NCBI GenBank assembly: GCA_025964255.1
Contig: JAOPZF010000131.1
Location: 1-50,851, forward strand
From: Solirubrobacterales bacterium
GTDB lineage: Bacteria > Actinomycetota > Thermoleophilia > Solirubrobacterales > 70-9
Direction of reading: 5' to 3'
Length of the DNA stretch: 50,851 bases
Shown here: in pieces, positions 1 to 9,815 of the stretch
Position numbering within the stretch: position 1 is the first letter of the stretch
How the letters are laid out: every line of letters begins with the position of its first letter
Position numbers and translations under genes: made by a program
Notes under the pieces: generated by a model
Told to the model about the DNA's origin: nothing
Database searches by the model: none
What the model saw: the letters and a program-made list of their open reading frames with translations, nothing else

Positions 1-1511
1 CGCTGTCGCGGATCGCCGGCCTGGCACGCGAAGTCGTCGCCGCCGGCTACTACGGGGTCGCCGGCCCGATCTCGGCGTTCACGATCGCCTTCCAGGTCCC
101 GAACCTGGTCCGCGCGCTCTTCGCCGACGCCGCCCTGCAGCCGGCCTTCGTCCCCGTCTTCACCGACCTCGTCGGCCGGCGCCAGTTCAAAGAGGCCTTC
201 CGCCTCGCTTCTACCCTGCTGCTGCTGATCACGATGGCGATGGGGGCGCTCACCGCGATCTTCGTCCTCGGCGCGCCGGTGATCGTGCCGCTCTTTGCGC
301 CCGGCTACGAAGGGCACATCCTCGACCTCACGGTCTGCCTTTCGCAGATCCTCGTCCCGATCCTGATCCTGCTCGGGGCGAGCGGCATCGTCGTCGGGAT
401 CCTCAACAGCTACGACCGCTTCGGCGCCTTCGCGATCTCGCCGTTCTTCTGGAACGTGGCGATCATCATCGCCCTGGTGGTGCTGAAGCCGCTCTTCGCG
501 CCCCAGAACCAGATCTACGCCTACGCGATCGCGATCCTGATCGGCACCGCGGTGCAACTGGCGATCCCGGCCTGGGACCTGCGCAACACGCCGTTCCACT
601 TCACCTGGAGCTTCGAATGGCGCAATCCGGGGGTGCGCCGGGTGCTGCTGCTGATGCTGCCGGTGACGATCAGCCTCGGCCTGATCAACTTCAACGCGCT
701 GATCAACAGCACCTTCGGCAGCCTCGTGTCCACCGACGCGCCGGCGGCGATCGACAAAGCTTTCCGCCTCTACCAGCTACCGCAGGGGATCTTCTCGGTG
801 GCGATCGCGACCGTGCTCTTCCCGACCCTCGCCCGCTACGCCAACGCCAAAGAATTCGTCAACCTCCGGGCGACGCTGGCCAACGGGATGCGGCAGATCC
901 TCTTCGTCCTGCTCCCCGCGACGGCGCTGATCCTCGCCCTCTCGACGCCGATCATCCGGCTCGTCTACCAGCGTGGGGAATTCCACCCAGGCGACACGCA
1001 GATCGTCAGCACGGCGCTCTTCTGGTTCGCCTTCTCGCTGCCGACCAACGGCGTCTACCTGCTGCAGACGCGGACCTTCTTCAGCCTCCAGCGGCCCTGG
1101 CAGGCGACGGGGTTGGCGGTGATCGACCTGGTCGTCTCGGCGGCCGCGGCGGCGGTGCTCTACAAGCCCTTCGGGATCGGTGGGATCGTCGCCGGCACCG
1201 GGATCGGGACCAGCGCCGCGGTCTTCGCCCAAGCCTACATCCTGCGCCGTAAGTTCGGCGGCCTGGAGCTGGGACGGCTGCTCTCGACCGTGATCCGCAT
1301 CTCGATCGCCTGCGCGGCCATGGCCGCTGTCAGCTGGGTCATCTGGGACGTGCTGAACAGCGCCCTGGGAGAGGACACGCCGGCGCAGATCATCTCGCTG
1401 GGGACCGGGATGGCGATCGGCGGCATCGTCTACCTCGCGGTCGCGAAAGCGCTGCGGATCGCCGAGTTCGAGCAGATCATGCGCCTCCTGCTGCGACGGC
1501 GTCGGGCCTAG
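1..1511 (+). CDS. murJ: Lipid II flippase MurJ (5'-truncated by window edge)
   Basis: Polytopic membrane protein of the MurJ/MviN family, which flips lipid II across the cytoplasmic membrane for peptidoglycan synthesis. The frame is open from base 3, giving 502 visible residues. The first residues match the conserved MurJ N-terminal region (LSRIAGLAREVVAAGYYG, then FQVPNLVRALFADAALQPAFVPVF), so only a short N-terminal piece lies outside the window. Further family signatures are INSTFGSLVS and LPQGIFSVAIATVLFPTLAR, and hydrophobic segments continue to the C-terminus. The gene ends in TAG, 9 bases before the next membrane-protein gene, so the two may be co-transcribed. The family call is strong; the true start cannot be seen. 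Confidence 0.93.
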   Translation, partial: LSRIAGLAREVVAAGYYGVAGPISAFTIAFQVPNLVRALFADAALQPAFVPVFTDLVGRRQFKEAFRLASTLLLLITMAMGALTAIFVLGAPVIVPLFAPGYEGHILDLTVCLSQILVPILILLGASGIVVGILNSYDRFGAFAISPFFWNVAIIIALVVLKPLFAPQNQIYAYAIAILIGTAVQLAIPAWDLRNTPFHFTWSFEWRNPGVRRVLLLMLPVTISLGLINFNALINSTFGSLVSTDAPAAIDKAFRLYQLPQGIFSVAIATVLFPTLARYANAKEFVNLRATLANGMRQILFVLLPATALILALSTPIIRLVYQRGEFHPGDTQIVSTALFWFAFSLPTNGVYLLQTRTFFSLQRPWQATGLAVIDLVVSAAAAAVLYKPFGIGGIVAGTGIGTSAAVFAQAYILRRKFGGLELGRLLSTVIRISIACAAMAAVSWVIWDVLNSALGEDTPAQIISLGTGMAIGGIVYLAVAKALRIAEFEQIMRLLLRRRRA

Positions 1512-1520
1512 GCGGGCGGA

Positions 1521-3755
1521 ATGCTCGGGCCAGGTCGATACCTGCTGGGAGTGGTGGAGCTGCTGTGGCTGGTGGGCTTCGCCTGGGTCGGCGCGGCCCA
1601 GGTGCGGCGCCGCTGGGTTCCCCGGCTGACCGGAGAGGCGGGGTTCCTCGCGACCCTCGTGATCGCCGTGGCGCTGCTCATCTGGGTCGCGGAGGCGCTC
1701 GGAACCCTGAGCGCCTTCAAGCCTGTCCCTTATCTGGCCGCGGTCGCGATCCTGGGCCTCGCTTTGAGGTTCGCAGTCAGCGCCCCTTCCGCGGGTGGCG
1801 CGTCGGCGGGGGTCCCCCACGGCGCGGAGGCGGAGCCGAGCACCGTGGGGGAATCCGGAGCGACAGGACCCGCGGCCCAAAGCCCGGACCCTTGCCCGTC
1901 AACCCCCACCCGCCCATCCCTTCTCGCCACCGTCATCGCCCTGGTGATCGCCGGAATCGCCATCGGCCACTTCGTCAGCGGGGTGAAGCTGCGGCTCGGC
2001 ACGGGTATGACCGGCTTCGACTCCACCTGGTACCACGGCCCCTTCGCGGCCGGCTTCTACCAGTCCGGCAACACGATCGACCTCCACCTCATCGCGCCCC
2101 AGTTCCTCGCCTGGTTCTACCCGGCGAACAGCGAAGTCGTCCACGCGATCGGCATGCTCGCCTTCTCCCGGGACCTGCTCTCGCCGCTGCTGAACCTCGG
2201 CTGGTTGGTCGGGTGCCTGCTGGCGTGCTGGTGCATCGGGCGGCCGTTCGGGGTGGCGCCTTGGTCGCTCGCCCTCGGTGCGATCGCGCTGTCGGTGCCG
2301 GCCCTCGGGGACCAGGCCGGGGAGGCGAGGAACGACCTCGTCGGGATCTTCTTCCTGCTGGCCGCGCTGGCTGTGGCCCTCAATGCAGCCAGGGATGGTG
2401 AGGACGAGCGACGCAGGCTGTCCACTGGAGCACTGCTCCTCGTCGGCTTGGCGATCGGCCTGGCCGCCGGGACCAAGCTCAACTTCCTCTTACCCGCGGC
2501 GGTCCTCGTCCTGGGGCTCACGGCTCTGGCGCCGAGTGGGCGGCGTTGGACGACGCTCCTCTGCACTGGCGGCATGGCTCTGGCCGGTGGCGGCTACTGG
2601 TACCTACGCAACCTGATCCACAGCGGCAACCCGCTGCCTTGGATCCACCACCTCGGGCCGATCGACCTTCCCTCGCCCGAACAGGCACTCGGAGGCCGCG
2701 AAGCCCACAGCGTCTTCTCCTACCTGACGAACGGCTCGGTCTGGTCCCACTGGTTCTTCCCCGGCCTCCACGGCGCCCTCTGGATCGTCTGGCCGGTGGT
2801 CGGAGCCGCCGCCCTCGCCGGCCTGCTCCTGGCCCTGATCCCGTTGCTCTTCAGTCGCACCTCCACATCACCGCCCCGTTGGTGGGCCGAAAACTCAAGC
2901 CAGGGTGGAGTTTCCGGCCCATCAACATCGGCGGCCGGGAGGACTGTGGCGGGGGTGTTGGCGGTCGCGGGGCTCGTGGGGTTGGCGGCGGCGGTCTCGT
3001 GGCTTGTGTCGCCGACGTCGGCCTCGGGTCCGAGTGGGATGCCGCGCGGGTTCGAATCGGGGCTCCGCTACCTGACCCCGGCGCTCATCCTCGGCCTCGC
3101 CCTGCTGCCGACGGTGCCGCCGCTTCGAGCCCTCGCCGCTCGCCTCGCCTCCCTCGGCCCGGCCTTCGGCGAGCGCCCTGTGCCGGCCAGCTCGGAAACC
3201 ACGACCGGGGACGGTCTGCATTTGGGTGCGGATAGCGACCCCAAACGCAGACGCACTGTTGAGGAAGAGCGACTTCCGCGCCGATGGGTCGCGGCGATCG
3301 TCGCGGGGGCGGTGGTCCTCGGTGTGATCGTTGGTTATCCGGTCGAGCGGCACTACCTGCACGACCGCTATCGCGACCCGAGCTTCACGACGCCGGGGCT
3401 CGACGCCGCCTTCGCCTGGGCTCAGGGCGTCTCGGGGGCGCGGATCGCGACGACGAGCACGCGGCAGTACCCGCTCTTCGGCACCGACCTTTCGAATCGG
3501 GTCGCCTATGTCGGGGTCAAGCGGCCGCACGGGGGCTTCGAGGAAGCGCAGAACTGTCGGCAGTTCCGGCGCTTGATCAACGAAGGTGACTACGACTACG
3601 TCGTCGCCAGTCGCGATCGGATCGAACCCGGCAAGCCCGCCTTCCCGCCGCAGGCGAAGTGGACCGAAGGCCCGAACGCCGAAGTCGTGCTGAAGAAGAA
3701 GCCGACTGTCGTATTCCGCATCAATGGCCCGCTAAATCCGAAAACTTGTCCCTGA
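1521..3755 (+). CDS. Polytopic membrane protein, probable GT-C-fold glycosyltransferase
   Basis: A 744-residue protein with about a dozen hydrophobic segments. After the first helices an extracytoplasmic stretch FDSTWYHGPFAAGFYQ (from about residue 166) resembles the Asp-containing first loop of lipid-phosphosugar-dependent GT-C enzymes of the ArnT/PMT/RgtA type; that assignment is inference. The C-terminal ~130 residues look like a soluble extracytoplasmic domain. It follows murJ by 9 bases, which fits an envelope-glycan role. Three hairpin-forming insertions lie in its poorly conserved linkers (near residues 98-111, 453-469 and 565-578); all keep the frame open. Glutamate codons in the C-terminal external domain are mostly GAA, unlike cytosolic neighbours. 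The substrate is not recognisable, and a non-enzymatic membrane protein is possible. Confidence 0.6.
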   Translation: MLGPGRYLLGVVELLWLVGFAWVGAAQVRRRWVPRLTGEAGFLATLVIAVALLIWVAEALGTLSAFKPVPYLAAVAILGLALRFAVSAPSAGGASAGVPHGAEAEPSTVGESGATGPAAQSPDPCPSTPTRPSLLATVIALVIAGIAIGHFVSGVKLRLGTGMTGFDSTWYHGPFAAGFYQSGNTIDLHLIAPQFLAWFYPANSEVVHAIGMLAFSRDLLSPLLNLGWLVGCLLACWCIGRPFGVAPWSLALGAIALSVPALGDQAGEARNDLVGIFFLLAALAVALNAARDGEDERRRLSTGALLLVGLAIGLAAGTKLNFLLPAAVLVLGLTALAPSGRRWTTLLCTGGMALAGGGYWYLRNLIHSGNPLPWIHHLGPIDLPSPEQALGGREAHSVFSYLTNGSVWSHWFFPGLHGALWIVWPVVGAAALAGLLLALIPLLFSRTSTSPPRWWAENSSQGGVSGPSTSAAGRTVAGVLAVAGLVGLAAAVSWLVSPTSASGPSGMPRGFESGLRYLTPALILGLALLPTVPPLRALAARLASLGPAFGERPVPASSETTTGDGLHLGADSDPKRRRTVEEERLPRRWVAAIVAGAVVLGVIVGYPVERHYLHDRYRDPSFTTPGLDAAFAWAQGVSGARIATTSTRQYPLFGTDLSNRVAYVGVKRPHGGFEEAQNCRQFRRLINEGDYDYVVASRDRIEPGKPAFPPQAKWTEGPNAEVVLKKKPTVVFRINGPLNPKTCP
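1813..1852. repeat. Hairpin-forming inverted repeat inside the GT-C-like gene (1)
   Basis: Arms 1813-1825 and 1840-1852 are complementary at 12 of 13 positions around a 14-base purine-rich loop. The repeat lies in frame and encodes part of an Ala/Gly/Pro/Ser-rich linker between predicted membrane helices. The sequence does not match the two hairpin families described elsewhere in the window. Confidence 0.7.
2878..2926. repeat. Hairpin-forming inverted repeat inside the GT-C-like gene (2)
   Basis: Two 19-base arms (2878-2896 and 2908-2926) are complementary at 17 positions around an 11-base loop. A further ccgcc/ggcgg pairing lies just outside. It is in frame and encodes a polar linker (about residues 453-469) between two hydrophobic blocks. 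It looks like a palindromic insertion tolerated in a linker. Confidence 0.72.
3214..3252. repeat. Family B hairpin inside the GT-C-like gene (3)
   Basis: Arms 3214-3227 and 3238-3252 pair with one mismatch and one bulged base. Read on the minus strand the apex is CGCTATCCGC, which shares GCTATCCGC with the hairpin downstream of the DUF559 gene at 44.3 kb. It is in frame and encodes a polar linker near residues 565-578. Confidence 0.65.
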
Positions 3756-3854
3756 AGGGGGGAGAGAAGGGATTCATCGGGACCTTGATGTCATGCGACC
3801 AGCCCAGGCGCCCGCGCTCCCGAGTGCGGTCCTGTTCATACTCGTGGCTCGCCC

Positions 3855-5645
<1,791 letters not shown>

Positions 5646-5655
5646 GTAAACCCGG

Positions 5656-5661
5656 TAGGTT
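5656..5661 (+). promoter_or_regulatory. TAGGTT -10 hexamer for the hadA-like gene (leaderless start)
   Basis: TAGGTT ends 7 bases before the ATG at 5669 and no Shine-Dalgarno lies between. With transcription starting about 7 bases after the -10 the mRNA would begin at or next to the start codon. Confidence 0.5.
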
Positions 5662-5668
5662 CCGCGTC

Positions 5669-6109
5669 ATGGCGCTAAAGACCGATGCGGTTGGGAAGTC
5701 GTGGCCGTCGACGACGTACCAGGTGGGCCGCGAGAAGATCAAGGAGTACGCGACGGTGCTGGGGATCGAGAATCCCGTCCACTTCGACGTCGGGGCCGCC
5801 CGCGACGCCGGCTTCCGCGACGTCGTCGCGCCGCCGATGTTCGCTGTCGTCTACTCGATGCCGGCGCTGGCGCCGGCGATGTTCGACCCCGAGGTGGAGA
5901 TGAACTTCGCGACGATGGTGCACGGGGGGCAGACCTTCGAGTGGAACGAGCCGGCGTGCTCGGGTGACGAGATCACGACGACCGCGAAATGCGTCTCGAT
6001 CCAGGAGAAACTCGGGAACGGGTTCTACGTCTTCGAGACGACTTCCGTGAACGGGGCCGGCGCCGAGGTCGTGCGTGGCACCTGGACCAACATCGTCAGG
6101 GGGGTTTGA
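5669..6109 (+). CDS. MaoC-type dehydratase, N-terminal domain family (HadA/HadC-like)
   Basis: A 146-residue single hot-dog protein of the FAS1-like dehydratase / MaoC N-terminal family. It has the pattern GKSWPSTTYQVGREKIKEYATVLG, AAPPMF-like VVAPPMFAVVY and VHGGQTFEWNEPACSGDEIT. In mycobacteria HadA or HadC of this fold pairs with catalytic HadB to dehydrate (3R)-hydroxyacyl-ACP in fatty acid elongation. Here the next gene, 1 base downstream, is the HadB-like partner, which supports a heterodimer. This subunit lacks the hydratase D-x-N-P-x-H motif, as expected for the non-catalytic partner. The exact acyl substrate is not shown by the sequence. Confidence 0.82.
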   Translation: MALKTDAVGKSWPSTTYQVGREKIKEYATVLGIENPVHFDVGAARDAGFRDVVAPPMFAVVYSMPALAPAMFDPEVEMNFATMVHGGQTFEWNEPACSGDEITTTAKCVSIQEKLGNGFYVFETTSVNGAGAEVVRGTWTNIVRGV

Positions 6110-6110
6110 C

Positions 6111-6506
6111 ATGGCCGACTTCAAAGCCGGGGACGCGGTGCCGGAGCTGCGCGTCACGCCCGACAAGTACCTGACCAACCGCTACGCGGGTGCATCGGGC
6201 GACTACAACCCGATCCACATCGATGACGAGTTCGCCAAATCGGTCGGGCTCCCCGGCAACATTCTCCACGGCCTCTACGGGATGGGCCTGGTCGCCAAAG
6301 CGGCGGCACAGGGGCTCGCGCATGGCGATCCGCGAGCGCTGAAAAAACTGACCGTCCAGTTCCGCGGCATGGGCCTGCCGGAGCAGGAGATCGACGTCAC
6401 CGGGACCGTCAAAGAGGTCGACGGGAACCGGGTCACGGTGGATCTCGAGGCGCGCCAGGGCGACAACCGGATCATCCGCAACGCGGTCGCCGAGCTGGAG
6501 ATCTAG
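6111..6506 (+). CDS. MaoC-type dehydratase, catalytic subunit (HadB-like)
   Basis: A 131-residue hot-dog protein. The hydratase-2 motif is intact: ASGDYNPIHIDDEFAKSVGLPGNILHG, with the catalytic Asp and His of DYNPIH. It should dehydrate 3-hydroxyacyl-ACP or -CoA as the active partner of the upstream protein. The start at 6111 is chosen over an upstream in-frame codon because AGGGGGG lies 7 bases before it and MADFKAGDAVPELRV is the family N-terminus. The single-base gap to hadA-like indicates translational coupling. A family A hairpin follows about 15 bases after the stop. Confidence 0.85.
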   Translation: MADFKAGDAVPELRVTPDKYLTNRYAGASGDYNPIHIDDEFAKSVGLPGNILHGLYGMGLVAKAAAQGLAHGDPRALKKLTVQFRGMGLPEQEIDVTGTVKEVDGNRVTVDLEARQGDNRIIRNAVAELEI

Positions 6507-6522
6507 CGGAGTTCTCGTGGGG

Positions 6523-6591
6523 GGCGGGCCGGAATGGCCCCTTCCCTCACGAACTGCGGGGAGGTTCGTTCAGGGGCCATCCCGGCCCGCC
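6523..6591. repeat. Family A hairpin, copy 1 (intergenic, upstream of hrcA)
   Basis: Outer 19-base arms 6523-6541 and 6573-6591 pair with one mismatch. Inside are acgaac (6549-6554) and gttcgt (6564-6569) around the loop TGCGGGGAG. The loop and inner stem match the reverse-complement core AACAGCGGGGAGGTTCC of the other family A copies, while the outer arms are unrelated. A further gcggag/ctccgc pair (6506-6511, 6599-6604) may close it. It may act as a terminator or attenuator between hadB-like and hrcA. Confidence 0.8.
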
Positions 6592-6616
6592 TCGGAAGCT
6601 CCGCATCGGAGCCTCC

Positions 6617-6622
6617 TAAGAT
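6617..6622 (+). promoter_or_regulatory. TAAGAT -10 hexamer for hrcA (leaderless start)
   Basis: TAAGAT ends 7 bases before the GTG at 6630; no Shine-Dalgarno is present. No CIRCE inverted repeat (TTAGCACTC-N9-GAGTGCTAA) was seen here, so autoregulation by HrcA is not evident. Confidence 0.55.
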
Positions 6623-6629
6623 CTAAAGG

Positions 6630-7658
6630 GTGCTGACCGAGCGGCAAGAACTGATTCTCCAGCTGGTCGTCGACGCGTATCTCGCGTCGGCGCGGCCGGT
6701 GCCGTCGAAAGAAGTGGCCGAGATGCCGGGGGTCGAATGGGGGCCCTCGACGGTGCGCGCCGAGTTGGCGCTGCTCGAGACGGAGGGGTATCTGACCCAC
6801 CCGCACACCTCGGCCGGCCGCGTCCCGACCGACTCCGGCTACCGACGTTATGTCGACCTGCTGCTCGAATCGGGGCAGGCGCCGGGGGAGGCGCGGATGA
6901 CGCTGCAGCTCTCGCAGCTGCGCCGCGAGGTCGACGAGGCGATGCGCGAGACGACCTCGGCGCTGGCCCAGGTCACGGACCTTGTCGCGATGGCGACCGC
7001 GCCGCAGATCGGTGCGGCGACGACGATCCACCGGATCGAGGTGCTGCGCCTGCAGGCCAACCGCGTCGTCGTGATCGCGATCGCCTCGAGCGGCGACGTC
7101 TACCGCCGCGTCTTCGAGTTCGAGCGCGCGGTCGACCCGGGCGTCGTCGAGTGGGCCTCCAGCTACCTCAACGAGCAGCTGGTCGGGCTCGGGATCGGCG
7201 CCCGGATGATCGGCGCCCGGCTCGCCGACCCCAGCCTCGATGCCACCGAGACGCGCTTCGTCACCACCGTCGCGCCTGCCTTCACCGACCTGCAGCCCGA
7301 GAACGCCGCCGACCTCTACATGGACGGGACCGCGCGCCTGCTCTCCGAACAGCACATCGACGACCTGCCGCGCGCCGACGAGCTGATGCGGGCACTCGAG
7401 CGCCGCGCCGACGTCCTCTCGATGCTGCGCAGCTCGCTCGCCGAGCGCTCCGTCTTCCTCTGGATCGGCGACGAGAACCCGCAGCCGACCCTGCGCTCGG
7501 CGAGCGTCGTCGGCGCCAACTACGGTCTCGGCCACCGCAACCTCGGCGCGGTCGGCGTCGTCGGCCCGCGGCGGATGGACTACGCGACGGCGATCGCCTC
7601 GGTCCGCGTCGCCGCCCGCGAGCTGTCCCGATACTTCGAGACCGTCTACAGCGACTAG
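6630..7658 (+). CDS. hrcA: Heat-inducible transcription repressor HrcA
   Basis: A 342-residue HrcA, the usual length. It represses chaperone genes by binding CIRCE operators and is activated by GroEL. The N-terminal winged helix is LTERQELILQLVVDAYLASARPVPSKEV, and the family signature LTHPHTSAGRVPTDSGYRRYVD follows near residues 50-71. The GAF-like domain ends in GVVGPRRMDYATAIASVRVAARELSRYF. The start is GTG at 6630, supported by the -10 hexamer 7 bases upstream. dnaJ follows after 60 bases, a common arrangement in Gram-positive bacteria, but grpE and dnaK are not in the window. Confidence 0.96.
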   Translation: MLTERQELILQLVVDAYLASARPVPSKEVAEMPGVEWGPSTVRAELALLETEGYLTHPHTSAGRVPTDSGYRRYVDLLLESGQAPGEARMTLQLSQLRREVDEAMRETTSALAQVTDLVAMATAPQIGAATTIHRIEVLRLQANRVVVIAIASSGDVYRRVFEFERAVDPGVVEWASSYLNEQLVGLGIGARMIGARLADPSLDATETRFVTTVAPAFTDLQPENAADLYMDGTARLLSEQHIDDLPRADELMRALERRADVLSMLRSSLAERSVFLWIGDENPQPTLRSASVVGANYGLGHRNLGAVGVVGPRRMDYATAIASVRVAARELSRYFETVYSD

Positions 7659-7718
7659 GCCGCCGACGGCCGCACCCCTCCCAGCACTCCCGACACGAAC
7701 TAGCGAGTTTCTCAACAC

Positions 7719-8843
7719 ATGCCAAGCGATTACTACGAGGTTCTGGGCGTCTCCCGTGACGCTTCGGACACCGAGATCAAGAAAGCGTTCCGCGGCCTCG
7801 CCCGCGAACTGCACCCCGACGTCACCGGGCACGACCCCGAGGCCGAAGCGCGCTTCAAGGAGGCCGCCGAGGCCTACGAGGTGCTCTCCGATGCCGAGCG
7901 GCGCCGCACCTACGACCAGTACGGGGCCGAGGGCCTGCGTTCCGGCGGCTTCGACCCTGGCGCCGGCTTCACTTCGGTGGACGACATCTTTCAGTCCCTC
8001 TTCGGCCAGGCGTTCGGCGGCCGCGGTGGTTTCGGCGGTGGCGGCGGCCCGGCCCCTGGGGCCGACATCCTCCTGCAGACCGAGCTGACGTTGGACGAGG
8101 TCGCGACCGGGGTCGAGCGCGAGGTCAGCTTTCCCGCGGTGGTCGTCTGCTCGCACTGCCACGGCAACGGCGCCGAGCCGGGGACGCCGATCGAGACCTG
8201 CGACCGCTGCGGCGGCGCCGGTCAGCTGCGCCAGGTCACGCGGACGCCGTTCGGCCAGATGGTCAGCGCCGTTCCCTGCGACGTCTGCCACGGCTCCGGC
8301 AAAGTCCCGGAGACCCCGTGCGAGGTCTGCGACGGGTCCGGCCGGACCGAAGGAAACGTGACGAAAACGATCGATATCCCGGCCGGGATCGAGGACGGGC
8401 AGCGGCTGCGGATCACCGGTGCCGCCCACGCGGGTCAGCCGGGCGCGCCGGCGGGAGACCTCTACGTCGAGGTGGCGGTCGCCGCCGACGGGCGCTTCGA
8501 GCGTCAGGGGACCGATCTGGTGAGCGACGTGCGGATCCCGGCGACCGAGGCGATGCTGGGGACGACGGTGACGGTGGCGACGCTCGAGGGCGAGCGCGAG
8601 ATCGAGCTCGAGGCGGGGGTCCAGCCCGGCCACGAGGAGACCCTGCGCGGCGCCGGGCTGCCGCGGCTCGGCGGACGCAAACGCGGCGACCAGCGGATCA
8701 TCGTCGAAGTCGTCGTGCCGACGAACCTCAGCGACGAGCAGCGGGAGACGGTCGAGCGCCTCGACGTCTCACTCGGGCCCGACAACCTCGGGCCGCAGCA
8801 CGGAGACGGCCTCTTCGGCCGCTTCCGCAAAGCCTTCAGATAA
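7719..8843 (+). CDS. dnaJ: Molecular chaperone DnaJ (Hsp40)
   Basis: A 374-residue type I DnaJ, co-chaperone that stimulates DnaK ATPase. The J-domain spans residues 1-70 with the HPD tripeptide in ELHPDVTG. A Gly/Phe-rich linker follows ([12 protein letters not shown]). Four CxxCxGxG zinc-binding repeats are present: [24 protein letters not shown] and CEVCDGSG. The C-terminal substrate-binding domains include GDLYVEVAV. It lies between hrcA and prmA. An imperfect hairpin occupies the 82 bases between its stop and prmA. Confidence 0.97.
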   Translation: MPSDYYEVLGVSRDASDTEIKKAFRGLARELHPDVTGHDPEAEARFKEAAEAYEVLSDAERRRTYDQYGAEGLRSGGFDPGAGFTSVDDIFQSLFGQAFGGRGGFGGGGGPAPGADILLQTELTLDEVATGVEREVSFPAVVVCSHCHGNGAEPGTPIETCDRCGGAGQLRQVTRTPFGQMVSAVPCDVCHGSGKVPETPCEVCDGSGRTEGNVTKTIDIPAGIEDGQRLRITGAAHAGQPGAPAGDLYVEVAVAADGRFERQGTDLVSDVRIPATEAMLGTTVTVATLEGEREIELEAGVQPGHEETLRGAGLPRLGGRKRGDQRIIVEVVVPTNLSDEQRETVERLDVSLGPDNLGPQHGDGLFGRFRKAFR

Positions 8844-8850
8844 AAGCGCC

Positions 8851-8922
8851 GCCTCCTCCGCTCTCGCGAATGCCTGAAAGATCAGATATGGACAGGCATT
8901 CGCTTCCGCGTCCGGGGGAGGC
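8851..8922. repeat. Two-tier hairpin between dnaJ and prmA
   Basis: A perfect 11-base inner stem (8866-8876 with 8893-8903) encloses a 16-base loop. An outer stem (8851-8859 with 8914-8922) pairs with one G-T wobble. The structure ends 3 bases before the prmA GTG. It could terminate dnaJ mRNA or mask the prmA start. There is no T-run, so a simple intrinsic terminator is doubtful. The sequence does not match the family A core. Confidence 0.65.
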
Positions 8923-8925
8923 GCC

Positions 8926-9807
8926 GTGATCCGTCTAGCGGTGAGGTGTAAGCCGGACCAGGCAGAGATCGTGCTCGCCGAGCTGACCGTGCTGGCGCCG
9001 AATGGGGTCGAGGAGGAGCGCGGGCCGGGCTACGTCGAGTACGCGATCTACGGCGGCGAGGGCGAGCTGCCCGAGCTGGGCGAGATCGATGCGGTGGTCG
9101 GCGGCCGGCCGATCGAGGTCAGCTCGACAGTGATCCCCGATGGCTGGGCCGACCGCTGGCGCGACTTCCACAAACCGCTGCTCGTCGGCGGGCGGCTGTG
9201 GCTGCGGCCGAGCTGGGAGCCCGAGCGGGAGGGGGCGCTCGATGTCGTCGTCGACCCCGGCCAGGCTTTCGGAACCGGCGCCCACCCGACCACCCGCCTC
9301 TGCCTCGAGTACCTGCTGGAGCTCGCCGACGCCGGTGAGAACGATGGCGCCCTGACCGATCTCGGCACCGGCTCCGGAGTCCTGGCGATAGCCGCCGCCA
9401 AGCTCGGCTGGTCCCCGGTCACGGGTTACGACCACGAGGCGGCAGCCATCGAGGCGTCAGCCGCCAACGCCGCCGTCAACGACGTGACCATCGCTTTCCA
9501 CCGTCAGAACCTGCGCGAATCCCTGCCCGAGCTCGCCCCGACCTGCGTCGCCAACATGACCTCGCCGATCCTGAAGGCAATTGCGGGCCATCTGAGCGGG
9601 ATCTCGGGGGAGACTCGCCGGAACCTCCCCGCTGTTGTTCCGGCGAGTCTCCCCCGAGAGTCCGCCCCGGCGCTCCTCGTCCTTTCGGGAATCCTCCCTA
9701 ACGAGCTCGAGGAAGTCGCCGCCGCCTTCACCCCCGCCGGCTACCGCGAGCGAGACCGCCGTCAGATGGGCGACTGGGCGGCTCTTCTGCTCCGTCGGGA
9801 CATATAA
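8926..9807 (+). CDS. prmA: Ribosomal protein L11 methyltransferase PrmA
   Basis: A 293-residue SAM-dependent methyltransferase that trimethylates ribosomal protein L11. Signatures are WADRWRDFHKPLLVGGRLWLRPSW, DPGQAFGTGAHPTTRLCLEYL, SAM motif I LTDLGTGSGVLAIAAAKLG and post-motif CVANMTSPIL. The start is GTG at 8926. Between AIAGHLSG and APALLVLSGILPNE, where the family normally runs on with a short loop, about 20 extra residues are encoded exactly by a family A hairpin (9602-9659). The frame stays open, so the enzyme is probably functional with a surface insertion. hrcA-dnaJ-prmA order is typical. Confidence 0.93.
   Translation: MIRLAVRCKPDQAEIVLAELTVLAPNGVEEERGPGYVEYAIYGGEGELPELGEIDAVVGGRPIEVSSTVIPDGWADRWRDFHKPLLVGGRLWLRPSWEPEREGALDVVVDPGQAFGTGAHPTTRLCLEYLLELADAGENDGALTDLGTGSGVLAIAAAKLGWSPVTGYDHEAAAIEASAANAAVNDVTIAFHRQNLRESLPELAPTCVANMTSPILKAIAGHLSGISGETRRNLPAVVPASLPRESAPALLVLSGILPNELEEVAAAFTPAGYRERDRRQMGDWAALLLRRDI
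9602..9659. repeat. Family A hairpin, copy 2, inserted in frame in prmA
   Basis: A perfect 23-base stem: arm 9602-9624 is the exact reverse complement of 9637-9659. The 12-base loop is CTCCCCGCTGTT. The core GGAAC-loop-GTTCC is identical to copies 3 (opposite strand) and 4. In frame it encodes a Pro/Arg/Ser-rich peptide that includes RNLPAVVP (residues about 226-245 of PrmA). This is the longest perfect stem found in the window. Confidence 0.92.
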
Positions 9808-9810
9808 GGT
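9805..9810 (+). promoter_or_regulatory. TAAGGT -10-like hexamer overlapping the prmA stop
   Basis: The TAA stop of prmA supplies the first three bases of TAAGGT. It lies 5 bases before GTG 9816 and 8 before ATG 9819. It could also be a chance product of the stop codon. Confidence 0.35.
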
Positions 9811-9815
9811 CCCCC

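Noticed and set aside
6507-6629. A possible CIRCE operator upstream of hrcA
   Set aside because: No TTAGCACTC/GAGTGCTAA repeat is present; the inverted repeat here is a family A hairpin.
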